DNA from: an uncultured Methanomassiliicoccales archaeon
Lineage (GTDB): Archaea; Thermoplasmatota; Thermoplasmata; Methanomassiliicoccales; Methanomethylophilaceae
Assembly (NCBI GenBank): GCA_934702355.1
Contig: CAKUXX010000001.1
Coordinates: 127,045 to 191,044 of the forward strand
Reading direction: 5' to 3'
DNA: 64,000 bases
Made by a program: the position numbers and the translations under genes. The notes under the pieces were generated by a model. The model was not told where the DNA came from. It ran no database searches and saw nothing but the letters and a program-made list of their open reading frames with translations. Positions 8,810-16,433 of this stretch are shown here, piece after piece (within the stretch, counting starts at the first letter, position 1; the number at the start of each line of letters is the position of its first letter).

Positions 8810-9607
8810 TCACTCGTCGTCGATTATCTCTTCGGGAGCACCAGCGAACTTCACGAGCGCGTACTGCTCCATGAAGTGCAGCGTTCCGGGAAGGACGAGG
8901 GTCTGCAGAGGCGCGCCGATGTCCATCTTGAGGAGGTCCTGGGGGTATCCTGCGAAGATCTTCTCCTCGGGGGAGCCTGCCTTGGACACGACGCAGAGCA
9001 GTGTCTTGTCGTCGATCAGTCCCTCGCCCCACTTCTTCTCTCCCTCCAAGAGCCATTCTATGGCCTGGTGGGCGGTCATGTACCTGAGCTCGTCCGCCCT
9101 GATGTCCAGAAGGATCATCGTGTGCAGTCCGCGCTTCTTGTTCTCCATGATGTGGTCGTAGGGGGACTTCGGGTGGTAGTTCTGCTCGAGGAACGGCAGC
9201 GTGACGGTCCTGCCGAACTTGTAGGGCTGCAGCCCGAGGGATGTGGGGCATGCGGAGAATATCGAGATACCGTGGAACACCCTGACGGGTATCCCAAGAT
9301 CGGCAGCCTGGATCCTGAGGTCCACATGGGTCGTGGCGGCCATCGTATCCCCGGCCGTGACGAATCCGACCCTCATCTCGAGGGCATCCTTGATTATGTC
9401 GTCGCATTCCTCAACCTGGGAGCGGTAGAGGATGTTGACCTTCTTCCCGAGAACGGCCTCCAAGTCCTCGACGTCAGTGCCTATGAGCGTGGATGTGTAG
9501 AACTCGGCGTAGATCTTGTCGCATTCCTTCAGGGCGTTCAGGGCCTTGACGGTCATTCCGTCCGTTCCGCTGAGGCCGAGACCGGCGAATATGAGTTCGG
9601 ATGTCAT
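8810..9607 (-). CDS. dphB: Diphthine synthase (diphthamide biosynthesis methyltransferase)
   Basis: 265 residues from ATG 9607. It matches archaeal Dph5/DphB, which uses SAM to methylate the modified histidine of elongation factor 2 during diphthamide synthesis. Tetrapyrrole-methylase fold motifs are clear: LIFAGLGLSGTDGMT at the N-terminus, GFVTAGDTMAATTH (SAM loop, about residues 80-93), VFHGISIFSACPTSLGLQPYKFG, and the C-terminal LHFMEQYALVKF. The frame is open upstream of 9607, but the family N-terminus begins here. Gap to the acyl-CoA synthetase stop: 97 bp. Confidence 0.95.
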   Translation of the reverse strand: MTSELIFAGLGLSGTDGMTVKALNALKECDKIYAEFYTSTLIGTDVEDLEAVLGKKVNILYRSQVEECDDIIKDALEMRVGFVTAGDTMAATTHVDLRIQAADLGIPVRVFHGISIFSACPTSLGLQPYKFGRTVTLPFLEQNYHPKSPYDHIMENKKRGLHTMILLDIRADELRYMTAHQAIEWLLEGEKKWGEGLIDDKTLLCVVSKAGSPEEKIFAGYPQDLLKMDIGAPLQTLVLPGTLHFMEQYALVKFAGAPEEIIDDE

Positions 9608-9680
9608 TGGCACGTCATCGCGTGCTGGTAGATAACAACCTTTGTCCCGACGGGACTCTGTAGAAGTATGTGTTGAAGAA

Positions 9681-9696
9681 AGGGGCCGGAGCCCCT
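9681..9696 (-). terminator. AGGGGC/GCCCCT hairpin after the acyl-CoA synthetase gene
   Basis: On the minus strand it reads AGGGGC-TCCG-GCCCCT, 9 bp after the stop of the 9705-11801 gene, followed by TTCTTC. Position and pyrimidine tail fit an archaeal terminator. It shares its design with the hairpins at 7724 and 16390. Confidence 0.6.
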
Positions 9697-9704
9697 GTTT
9701 TGGA

Positions 9705-11801
9705 TCAGTTCTTGACGAGGGTGCACAGAGCGTCGACAGCCCAGCATCCCTTGCCCTTGAGGCCGACGATGACAGGGTTGATCTCCAGCTCGCGGATCTC
9801 GGGGTTCTCCTCTGAGATGAGGACGATCCTCTTGATGGCATCCTTCAGGGCGTCGATGTCCGCCTCGGGGAGTCCCCTTGCACCGGACATGAGCTTGTAC
9901 GCCTTGGTGGATGTGATCATCTTGTCGAGCTTCTGCTCAGTCATGGGCACGTGTGCCTGGGAGATCTCACCGAGGATCTCGACGTAGATTCCTCCAAGAC
10001 CGAAGGAGATGACGGGTCCGAACTGCTCGTCGCGGATCATGGACAGGATGACCTCCTGACCGGAGACCATCTGCTGGATGGAGACTCCGACGATCTGGGC
10101 GTTGGGAACGGCCTTGGTGCACGAGTCCATGATCTTGTTGTACGCGTCCTTGGCCTCGGCGGCGTTCTTGACGCCGACGACGACTCCTCCGACATCGGTC
10201 TTGTGCTTGATGTCGGGGGACACGATCTTCATAACCACGGGGTAGCCGATCTTGTCGCAGGATGCTGCGGCATCGTCGGCGCTGTTGACGATGGCCTCGC
10301 CGGGGGTGGGGACGCCGTAGGCTGCGAAGATGGCCTTACCCTCGGACTCGGACAGGGAGTCCCTGCCCTCGGCCTTGGCCTGGTCGATGATCTTCTTGGC
10401 CGCATCCCTTCCGGAGACCTTGGGGACCTTGAGGGGGTCCTCCTTGGCCTCGGAGTTGATGGTGTACCTTCTCAGGATGGACAGTGCGCGGACGGCCCTG
10501 TCGGGTGTGGGGAAGCAGGGCACCCTGCCCTCCCTCAGGATCTCGTTGGCCCTCTCGCACTTGTATCCGCCTGCGAAACAGCAGGTGGTGGGCACGGGGA
10601 TCTCGTCCCTCATCTCGACGATGATCTTGGCGACGGACTCCAGGTCCGCGGTGTCGAGCGGGGATCCCATGATGACGAGACCTCCGACATTGGGGTCCTT
10701 GGTGACGATGTCGATGACCTCGCGGAAGTACTCGGGCTTGGCGTCTCCGCGGACGTCGATCGGGTTGGTGAGACCGGCGACGGTGGGAACCCTGCGCTTG
10801 ATCTCCGAGATTGTCTCATCGGAGAACTTGACGGCGTAGACATTGGGCGCGTCGTATGTGGCGTCTGCGGACATGACTCCGAGACCGCCTGCATTGGTGA
10901 TGATCGCGATACCGTCCTTCTTCATGGGGCTGCATGTGCTAAAGACGCTGAGCGCATCGAACATCTCGTCGAGGTTCAGGGCCCTGAATATGTTGAGCTT
11001 GTCGAAGATGACGTTGTTGACCGCATCGGATCCGGCGAGGGATCCTGTGTGGGAGGATGCGGCGGCGGAACCGGCCTGCGTCCTTCCGGACTTGAAGACC
11101 ACTATGGGCTTCTTCACGGGCATGTTCTCGATGGCATCAACGAACTTCTCTCCGTCGGTGATACCCTCGCAGTACATTCCGAGGACCTTGGTGGAATCGT
11201 CGTTGGAGATCTCAGTGATGAGGTCGGCCTCGTCGATGTCGGCCTTGTTGCCGAAGGTCACGAAGTTGGCGAGTCCCATTCCGCTCCTGTAGGCCCAGTC
11301 GATGATCGAGGAACCGACGGCTCCGGACTGGGAGAAGATGGAGATGTTTCCGGGCGGGGGCAGAAGGTGCGCGAATGTCGCGTTGATGCCGAGTCCGGGG
11401 TTCATGATACCGAAGCAGTTGGGTCCGAAGAACTTGACACCGCTCTCCTTGGCGACCTTGATGAGTTCCTTCTCCATCTCGGCGCCCTCTTTGGACTCCT
11501 CTTTGAATCCTGCAGTGAGGATTGTAGCGTACCTGATGCCGGCCTCCTTGAACTTGGCCAGTTCGGATGCGACGAGGGTGTTCTTCACCGCAACGACCGC
11601 GAGGTCGATGGGCGCGCCGACCTCGGTCACGCTTGTGTAGGCCTTGAGGCCCTGAATCTCTCCCCCTTTGGGGTTGATGGGATACAGTTTTCCCTTGTAT
11701 CCCGCGTTGATCATGTTCTTTACGAGCATCCCACCGAGCTTCGTCTCGTCATTGGACGCGCCGATGATTGCCACAGATGAAGGCGTGAGCACTCCTTTCA
11801 T
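9705..11801 (-). CDS. Acetate/acyl-CoA synthetase (ADP-forming), fused alpha and beta subunits
   Basis: 698 residues from ATG 11801; this start gives MKGVLTPSSVAIIGAS, the usual N-terminus, whereas the frame continues 25 codons further. The alpha part (CoA-binding, Rossmann GASNDETKLGGML, and the phosphohistidine-site region FFGPNCFGIMNPGLGINATF) precedes the beta part with an ATP-grasp fold (KIGYPVVMKIVSPDIKHKTDVGGVVVGV). The enzyme converts acetyl- or acyl-CoA, ADP and phosphate to the acid, CoA and ATP, or runs in reverse for acetate assimilation. The fused order is common in archaea. An inverted repeat lies just upstream (11857-11891). A hairpin follows the stop. Confidence 0.93.
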   Translation of the reverse strand: MKGVLTPSSVAIIGASNDETKLGGMLVKNMINAGYKGKLYPINPKGGEIQGLKAYTSVTEVGAPIDLAVVAVKNTLVASELAKFKEAGIRYATILTAGFKEESKEGAEMEKELIKVAKESGVKFFGPNCFGIMNPGLGINATFAHLLPPPGNISIFSQSGAVGSSIIDWAYRSGMGLANFVTFGNKADIDEADLITEISNDDSTKVLGMYCEGITDGEKFVDAIENMPVKKPIVVFKSGRTQAGSAAASSHTGSLAGSDAVNNVIFDKLNIFRALNLDEMFDALSVFSTCSPMKKDGIAIITNAGGLGVMSADATYDAPNVYAVKFSDETISEIKRRVPTVAGLTNPIDVRGDAKPEYFREVIDIVTKDPNVGGLVIMGSPLDTADLESVAKIIVEMRDEIPVPTTCCFAGGYKCERANEILREGRVPCFPTPDRAVRALSILRRYTINSEAKEDPLKVPKVSGRDAAKKIIDQAKAEGRDSLSESEGKAIFAAYGVPTPGEAIVNSADDAAASCDKIGYPVVMKIVSPDIKHKTDVGGVVVGVKNAAEAKDAYNKIMDSCTKAVPNAQIVGVSIQQMVSGQEVILSMIRDEQFGPVISFGLGGIYVEILGEISQAHVPMTEQKLDKMITSTKAYKLMSGARGLPEADIDALKDAIKRIVLISEENPEIRELEINPVIVGLKGKGCWAVDALCTLVKN

Positions 11802-11856
11802 GAGCCGTGGTAACAACTGGTCTTTGATAAAGCTTTGTGCAAAAATCGTAACATGA

Positions 11857-11891
11857 CTTCGAAATTCGTAAATCATGATTGGATTTCGAAG
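11857..11891. promoter_or_regulatory. 9-bp inverted repeat at the acyl-CoA synthetase promoter
   Basis: CTTCGAAAT (11857-11865) and ATTTCGAAG (11883-11891) are exact reverse complements, 56 bp upstream of the 11801 start codon on the minus strand. AT-rich, TATA-like sequence lies around and beyond it (AATAAAT near 11905). A regulator-binding site is plausible. The rest of 11892-12037 is AT-rich intergenic sequence in which I see no gene. Confidence 0.45.
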
Positions 11892-12037
11892 ATTAAGGGC
11901 ATTTATTCTACTAAATCAGTAAAAATACGACAATTGACTTATTATTTATCGTACATTTTCACTTCAACTGCATGTTACTCCGACGAATGCCGAAAACCGA
12001 AATGGGAAGGATGAATGTATCCAGCGATGAACGGTTC

Positions 12038-12191
12038 CGAACCGGTTCGTAACCAGTTCGTAACCAGTTCGGATTGTGTTTCCGGATCTGATCTTTGGCC
12101 ACGGATCATTATGACCACACGGAACCAGATTGGACATCAGAAAGAATTCCTTTGAAAGTTAAGGAAAAATTCCATTGAAAGTTATGGAAAA
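12038..12191. promoter_or_regulatory. Two repeat sets (11-bp and 23-bp) upstream of the ATPase at 12222
   Basis: Set one: a perfect palindrome CGAACCGGTTCG (12038-12049), then TAACCAGTTCG at 12050-12060 and again at 12061-12071, giving a strict 11-bp period. Set two: two abutting 23-bp units at 12146-12168 and 12169-12191 that differ at only two positions. Those two changes compensate each other across a dyad (TTCCT..AGGAA against TTCCA..TGGAA), as expected if symmetry is selected. The second set ends 30 bp before the start codon. Confidence 0.7.
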
Positions 12192-12221
12192 ACATAATGT
12201 GACATCTGCATATCATGATGT

Positions 12222-13547
12222 ATGACCCTTACCCCACAGGGCTACAGACCCCGTCTCGTCGAAAAAGAGATCGACAGATCACTACACTCGTTCGGTGCGG
12301 TATGCATCACCGGACCGAAATACTCCGGAAAGGCATGGGTAGGACTGAGCCGGTCCAATAGCGCATTCATGCTCGGAGATATCGATGAATATGGAGTAAG
12401 CAACAGGGAACTTGCCGAAACCAGTATCAGATTGGCCCTTGACGGAGAAACTCCCCACCTGATCGATGAATGGCAGGAGATCCCCCGGATATGGGATGCC
12501 GTCAGATCCGAAGTAGATCTGACACATACCAAGGGTTCGTTCATACTCACAAGTTCATCCACGCCTAAAGACAGGACACCCGTCCACAGTGGGGCCGGAA
12601 GGATCGGGTATGTTCGGATGGGGACCATGAGCCTATACGAATCCGGGGATTCCAGTGGCGACGTGTCCCTATCCTCGATAATGAACGGCGACATTATCGA
12701 TGCAACCTGCAACGATGTGTCCCTAGAGTCTCTGGTTAATCATGTCATAAGTGGCGGATGGCCTGGAAATCTAGGCATGACGCCTGAGGAGAGGCGGATC
12801 GCGGTGAGCGGATACCTGGACTCGGTGATAGCCGATGCTTGCAGTATGGACGGCGTCAGAAGGAAGGAATCCTCATTCCGGATGGTTGTAAGGTCACTTG
12901 CCAGGAACGAATGCACTTTGGCATCACTCTCCAAGATCCATACAGATACGGGAGTCCCCATGGACGTAAGTCAGCCCCTGATACTCGACGGTTCCGGATC
13001 GTCTAGACCAGGGCTTTCATACGATACGGTCGCAGATTACATCGATGTCCTGAGAAGACTCTATCTGATAGAGGATCAGCCTGCATTCGACCCGAATCTG
13101 AAATCCAGCGTGAGGGTCGGGATGACTGCTAAAAGACATTTCACAGACCCGTCTCTGGCGGCCGCAGCACTGGGGGCCGGCCGGGAGAGGCTGATGAAGG
13201 ACCTTGTGACATTCGGATACCTGTTCGAATCACTGTGCGAAAGGGACCTGCGCATATATGCGGAATCCATCGGAGCGAAGCTGTTCCACTACAGGGACTC
13301 GACGGGAATGGAAGTGGACGCGATCATAGAGATGGATGACGGGACCTGGGGTGCATTCGAGATAAGACTCGGAGCAGGCAAGATCAGACAGGCGGCCGAA
13401 AGCCTGTTGAAATTCAGGGATGCCATGGAGAGGCGCGGTGCCTCGTCGATGCCGTCGGTCCTATGCGTCATATGCGGATTGACAGATCGGGCATACCGTC
13501 GCGACGACGGAGTCTATGTTGTGCCGATCACAGCCCTGAGACCGTGA
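12222..13547 (+). CDS. DUF4143-type AAA ATPase with altered Walker A
   Basis: 441 residues from ATG 12222. It is a close paralog of the 39854-41128 product: both begin MTLTP.GYR.RL, contain GPK.SGK.W (residues 31-39), HLIDEWQE or RLIDEWQE, a KGSF-[IV]-LT-[SG]-SS.PK sensor, YAESIG.KLFHYRD with a following E.DA.IE nuclease-like site, and end VPIT-[AS]-LRP. The paralog has GKT, but this protein has GKA, losing the hydroxyl residue that binds Mg-ATP. ATP hydrolysis may be reduced, or the copy may be drifting. It precedes an AlbA_2 protein by about 120 bp on the same strand. Confidence 0.85.
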   Translation: MTLTPQGYRPRLVEKEIDRSLHSFGAVCITGPKYSGKAWVGLSRSNSAFMLGDIDEYGVSNRELAETSIRLALDGETPHLIDEWQEIPRIWDAVRSEVDLTHTKGSFILTSSSTPKDRTPVHSGAGRIGYVRMGTMSLYESGDSSGDVSLSSIMNGDIIDATCNDVSLESLVNHVISGGWPGNLGMTPEERRIAVSGYLDSVIADACSMDGVRRKESSFRMVVRSLARNECTLASLSKIHTDTGVPMDVSQPLILDGSGSSRPGLSYDTVADYIDVLRRLYLIEDQPAFDPNLKSSVRVGMTAKRHFTDPSLAAAALGAGRERLMKDLVTFGYLFESLCERDLRIYAESIGAKLFHYRDSTGMEVDAIIEMDDGTWGAFEIRLGAGKIRQAAESLLKFRDAMERRGASSMPSVLCVICGLTDRAYRRDDGVYVVPITALRP

Positions 13548-13670
13548 ATAATGCACCTTGACTCATGATAAGGTTCCAAGAATGATAGATCCTATGGGAT
13601 GACACCGGATTGACCGATGTGAACAGTCGGAAATCAACTTGATATCATGATGCATCTTTGACAAACGACG

Positions 13671-14786
13671 GTGATCGATACGAACTTCGGTTGTGAGAGC
13701 GAAACTGTGGAATTCGAAGAGGGCATCGATCAATTGGACAAAGGTCTGAGATCGCTTTCAGCCATGCTGAACAGACAGAACCGCGGGACTGTGTACTTCG
13801 GTGTCAGCGATCAAGGGGAAGTCATCGGAATGGATATCGGTGAAGATACTACTCAATCCATCAGAAACCTTATGCGCGACATGATTCAACCGCACATCAT
13901 CCCAGAAGTGACTGAACACACGACCGATGATGGAAAGAGGTACATCATGCTGCATGCACACGGACATGATGCCCCATATTCCTATGACGGAAGATACTAC
14001 ATAAGGAACGAATCATCGGACGAAAGCGCCGGCCCGGAGATTGTCTCCAGACTTGTCCTGGCAAAGGTGATAGATCCCCTTGAGAACCAAACATCGGACC
14101 GCCAGGACCTCACATTCGATCTGCTGTTCAGGATGATGTCCGCGAGGAAACTTCACCCGATGGCAGAATATGGATTCTTCGAAGATCATGGCATGATCGA
14201 CGATCATGGCGGATTCAACCTTACCGCATACCTGCTGTCGGATCAGAATGATACCCAAATGCAGGTGGTCCGCTTCAACGGATGTGACAGGGCATCCGTG
14301 TCCAGCAGGACGAATTTCGGCGGCCGGAGCCTCGTGGGTTCGCTCATTGCCGTGATTGAACATGTCTCATTGCACATGGTCACGAAGACGAACCTGCCTG
14401 ATGGTGAAAGGGTCGAGACGCATCTCTTCGATATTGAATCGTTCAAAGAAGCTTGGATCAACGCCTGTGTGCACAACGCATGGCGGAAGATGTTGCCACC
14501 GTCCGTCATGATATTCGACGACAGGATCGAAGTGATATCCTATGGGATGATGCCATTCCCTGTATCCCCGGAGAGTTTCTACAGAGGGGACAGCCGTCCG
14601 GTCAACAAAGCGCTCTATGACATGTTCACACTGCTCGGGATAACAGGACAGGATAGACACGGAGTACAGACCATCATACAAAACTACGGCATAGATGCCT
14701 TTGACATCAGCGATAACGGCGTGACCGTTACGATCCCGTTCGCATTCGAACCCGATCACGTAGCAGTACGCAAACAGAGATTGTGA
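13671..14786 (+). CDS. AlbA_2/Schlafen-type DNA-binding protein with GHKL-like C-terminal domain
   Basis: 371 residues from GTG 13671. The N-terminal AlbA_2 (divergent Schlafen AAA_4) domain is recognised by ETVEFEEGIDQLDKGLRSLSAMLNRQNRGTVYFGVSDQGEVIGMDIG. The C-terminal half resembles the HATPase_c_4 region of the same family (AWINACVHNAWRKMLPPSVMIFDDRIEVISYGMMPFPVSPESFYRGDSRPVNKALYDMFTLLG). Such proteins are usually annotated as putative transcriptional regulators or RecG-like helicases. A second member lies at 45637-47121. The gene follows the 12222 ATPase on the same strand, but the 123-bp gap suggests its own promoter. Its start is less secure because it is GTG. Confidence 0.8.
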   Translation: MIDTNFGCESETVEFEEGIDQLDKGLRSLSAMLNRQNRGTVYFGVSDQGEVIGMDIGEDTTQSIRNLMRDMIQPHIIPEVTEHTTDDGKRYIMLHAHGHDAPYSYDGRYYIRNESSDESAGPEIVSRLVLAKVIDPLENQTSDRQDLTFDLLFRMMSARKLHPMAEYGFFEDHGMIDDHGGFNLTAYLLSDQNDTQMQVVRFNGCDRASVSSRTNFGGRSLVGSLIAVIEHVSLHMVTKTNLPDGERVETHLFDIESFKEAWINACVHNAWRKMLPPSVMIFDDRIEVISYGMMPFPVSPESFYRGDSRPVNKALYDMFTLLGITGQDRHGVQTIIQNYGIDAFDISDNGVTVTIPFAFEPDHVAVRKQRL

Positions 14787-14829
14787 ACCTCCGAGGGTTC
14801 GATGGTAATCCTGAGGGATCCTGCATACC

Positions 14830-15060
14830 CAAATATACATGACCGCAGATAGAGAAACGTCGCAACGGCGAAGGGGCGCGATCCGTGAACGCCATATGCA
14901 CGATGCGACATACAGCGGTCCGGTCCCTACTTTCGTAGGGCACCTGCGGGAGCGGCCGACGAGTCGTCGGAGCGATGACTGGAGGACAACGCCGGATCCG
15001 ACACATACCCCCTGCGTAAGTCAGTGTCCGGAGGCCGGCGTCATCGTCGGACGATGATAG
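14830..15060 (+). ncRNA. Candidate structured RNA in a long intergenic gap
   Basis: The 311-bp gap 14787-15097 has no convincing gene. A TATA-like AAATATAC lies at about 14831-14838. Downstream are several hairpins: CCCTAC-TTTC-GTAGGG near 14932, CCGACGA-G-TCGTCGG near 14957 and TCATCGT-CGG-ACGATGA near 15040. The sequence is GC-rich against AT-rich flanks. It matches no RNA family I recognise (not SRP, tRNA or RNase P). It may also be just a run of terminator and operator hairpins. Confidence 0.3.
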
Positions 15061-15097
15061 GATGTGTTAGCGCATGGGGGACACATCCATTTGCGTC

Positions 15098-15775
15098 TCA
15101 GATGTGCATGTTCATGCACTCGAGCTTCCTGTCCATCACCCTTCTGTCCGGATACTTGTCCAACAGAGCATCGTATTCTATCCCTCTGCGCTTGGGCCCC
15201 GGATTGAATCCCAACTTGACACGCGCCAGCTGGGAGTACAGACAGTAATCCAGCACATCCTCGGAAACGGCCTCGCTGTCCAGGACCTCGGAGATGGCGA
15301 TCACCTTCATGATGGCGCTGGTCTTTCCGACTATCTTCGTGGACGGGTAGATCGCCCAACCGATGTACGTCAGCGGGTCCTCCTCCACCAGCCCTTTGTC
15401 GATCAGCCTCCTGTAGGAATCCGTCAGATCCCTGTGTTTCCCCTCGGTGCTCAGGCTGAGTCCGCGGAAACGGCGCACGAACAATGACTGCTTGGACCTG
15501 ACGAAGCCCTCGGACCTGAGCCAATCCACCAGGGGCTGTCCGTATTCCACGGAGTCCTCACCGGCTATGCGCCTGAATATCGTCGTCATAAGGCATTCCA
15601 TGACATCCTCCGGAGCATCGTCCAGATAGTCGCTGATATCCAGCGAGATCCATTTGTACGTGCGCGTCCACTTGACTTTGAACTCGTTCATGGGCGAATA
15701 GCTCGCCGTGGCATCCTCATATCCGAATCTGTTGCCCACGGCCTTCACCATCGCCGCGAGATCGTTGTTGTCCAT
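15098..15775 (-). CDS. Conserved hypothetical protein, possibly a metallopeptidase-fold protein without HExxH
   Basis: 225 residues from ATG 15775; not recognised with confidence. Two segments (KWISLDISDYLDDAPEDVMECLMTTIF, and KVIAISEVLDSEAVSEDVLDYCLYSQLARV with a following PGPKRRGIEYDALLDKYP) look like the repeated core of YgjP/SprT-like M48-type proteins, where the second normally carries H-E-L-x-H at the place of YSQLARV and a later H-x-x-x-F. Here neither zinc-binding histidine is present. If the resemblance is real, the protein is a non-catalytic relative. It is a single gene, with unrelated neighbours. Confidence 0.7.
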   Translation of the reverse strand: MDNNDLAAMVKAVGNRFGYEDATASYSPMNEFKVKWTRTYKWISLDISDYLDDAPEDVMECLMTTIFRRIAGEDSVEYGQPLVDWLRSEGFVRSKQSLFVRRFRGLSLSTEGKHRDLTDSYRRLIDKGLVEEDPLTYIGWAIYPSTKIVGKTSAIMKVIAISEVLDSEAVSEDVLDYCLYSQLARVKLGFNPGPKRRGIEYDALLDKYPDRRVMDRKLECMNMHI

Positions 15776-16053
15776 ATCTCTCTGAACTCCTGCGGTTCAC
15801 CGCATATCATCAGACCTCCGGGAGGCGTATTTAGACGGATTCCGTACAGTCCGACTGCATCCGAAAAAGATCGTTTCCGGGGATGAAATGAGTAAAATGG
15901 CATCGGAACGGCGTGTTTTCCGATGCTCCGCGGAATCCATATTCGAGAATCCCCCGGCCTGGCAGTTCCGATCGACCTCCGTTTCCGGTGGATCCTCCGA
16001 AGGTCCTTCGGTAAGAATTAAAATACAGAGGTACCAATCAAGTCGGCGATAAC

Positions 16054-16380
16054 ATGGTACAGATCAGCCCCGAAGCGGAGAAATTCATCAACGATCTGCT
16101 GGAGAAGAACCAGAAGGTCGGATACGGAATCAAGATCTACCTGTCCGGATACGCATGCTCCGGACCCCAGTTCGGAATGTCCTTCCAGGAGACCGTCAAA
16201 GACGGGGAGATCGTGGACAAGACCGCCAACGGTTTCGACATGTTCTACGACGAGGAGACGAAGAAGGAGCTCGACTCCTGCGTCATCGAGTTCATCGACG
16301 ACCCCAACTTCGGAACCGGGCTCACCATCAGGGACCCCAACTTCAACGGCTGCGCCTCCTGCGGCGGCGGATGCCACTAA
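16054..16380 (+). CDS. HesB/IscA-like iron-sulfur protein
   Basis: 108 residues from ATG 16054. A small HesB/IscA-type fold is indicated by the N-terminal ISPEAEKFINDLLEKN helix, the GYACSGPQFGMSF strand-loop with the first conserved cysteine, and the C-terminal Cys cluster NGCASCGGGCH. IscA family proteins bind or carry Fe-S clusters; here the C-terminus has four cysteines instead of the usual C-G-C, as in several methanogen homologs. It is probably transcribed alone, with a hairpin terminator right after it. The 278-bp upstream gap (15776-16053) holds no recognisable gene. Confidence 0.85.
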   Translation: MVQISPEAEKFINDLLEKNQKVGYGIKIYLSGYACSGPQFGMSFQETVKDGEIVDKTANGFDMFYDEETKKELDSCVIEFIDDPNFGTGLTIRDPNFNGCASCGGGCH

Positions 16381-16389
16381 ACATGTTCA

Positions 16390-16414
16390 AGGGGCTCCGG
16401 CCCCTGCATTTTTT
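16390..16414 (+). terminator. Terminator hairpin after the IscA-like gene
   Basis: AGGGGC-TCCG-GCCCCT at 16390-16405, followed by GCATTTTTT, 9 bp after the stop codon. This is the clearest example of a recurrent hairpin design in the window. Confidence 0.8.
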
Positions 16415-16433
16415 CTCAGACGCGTGAACCGAC

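Noticed and set aside
9951..11780. 609-codon open frame on the plus strand
   Set aside because: It is the mirror of the acyl-CoA synthetase gene; the long opening follows from its codon bias, and the translation (very rich in G, D, L and V) resembles no protein.
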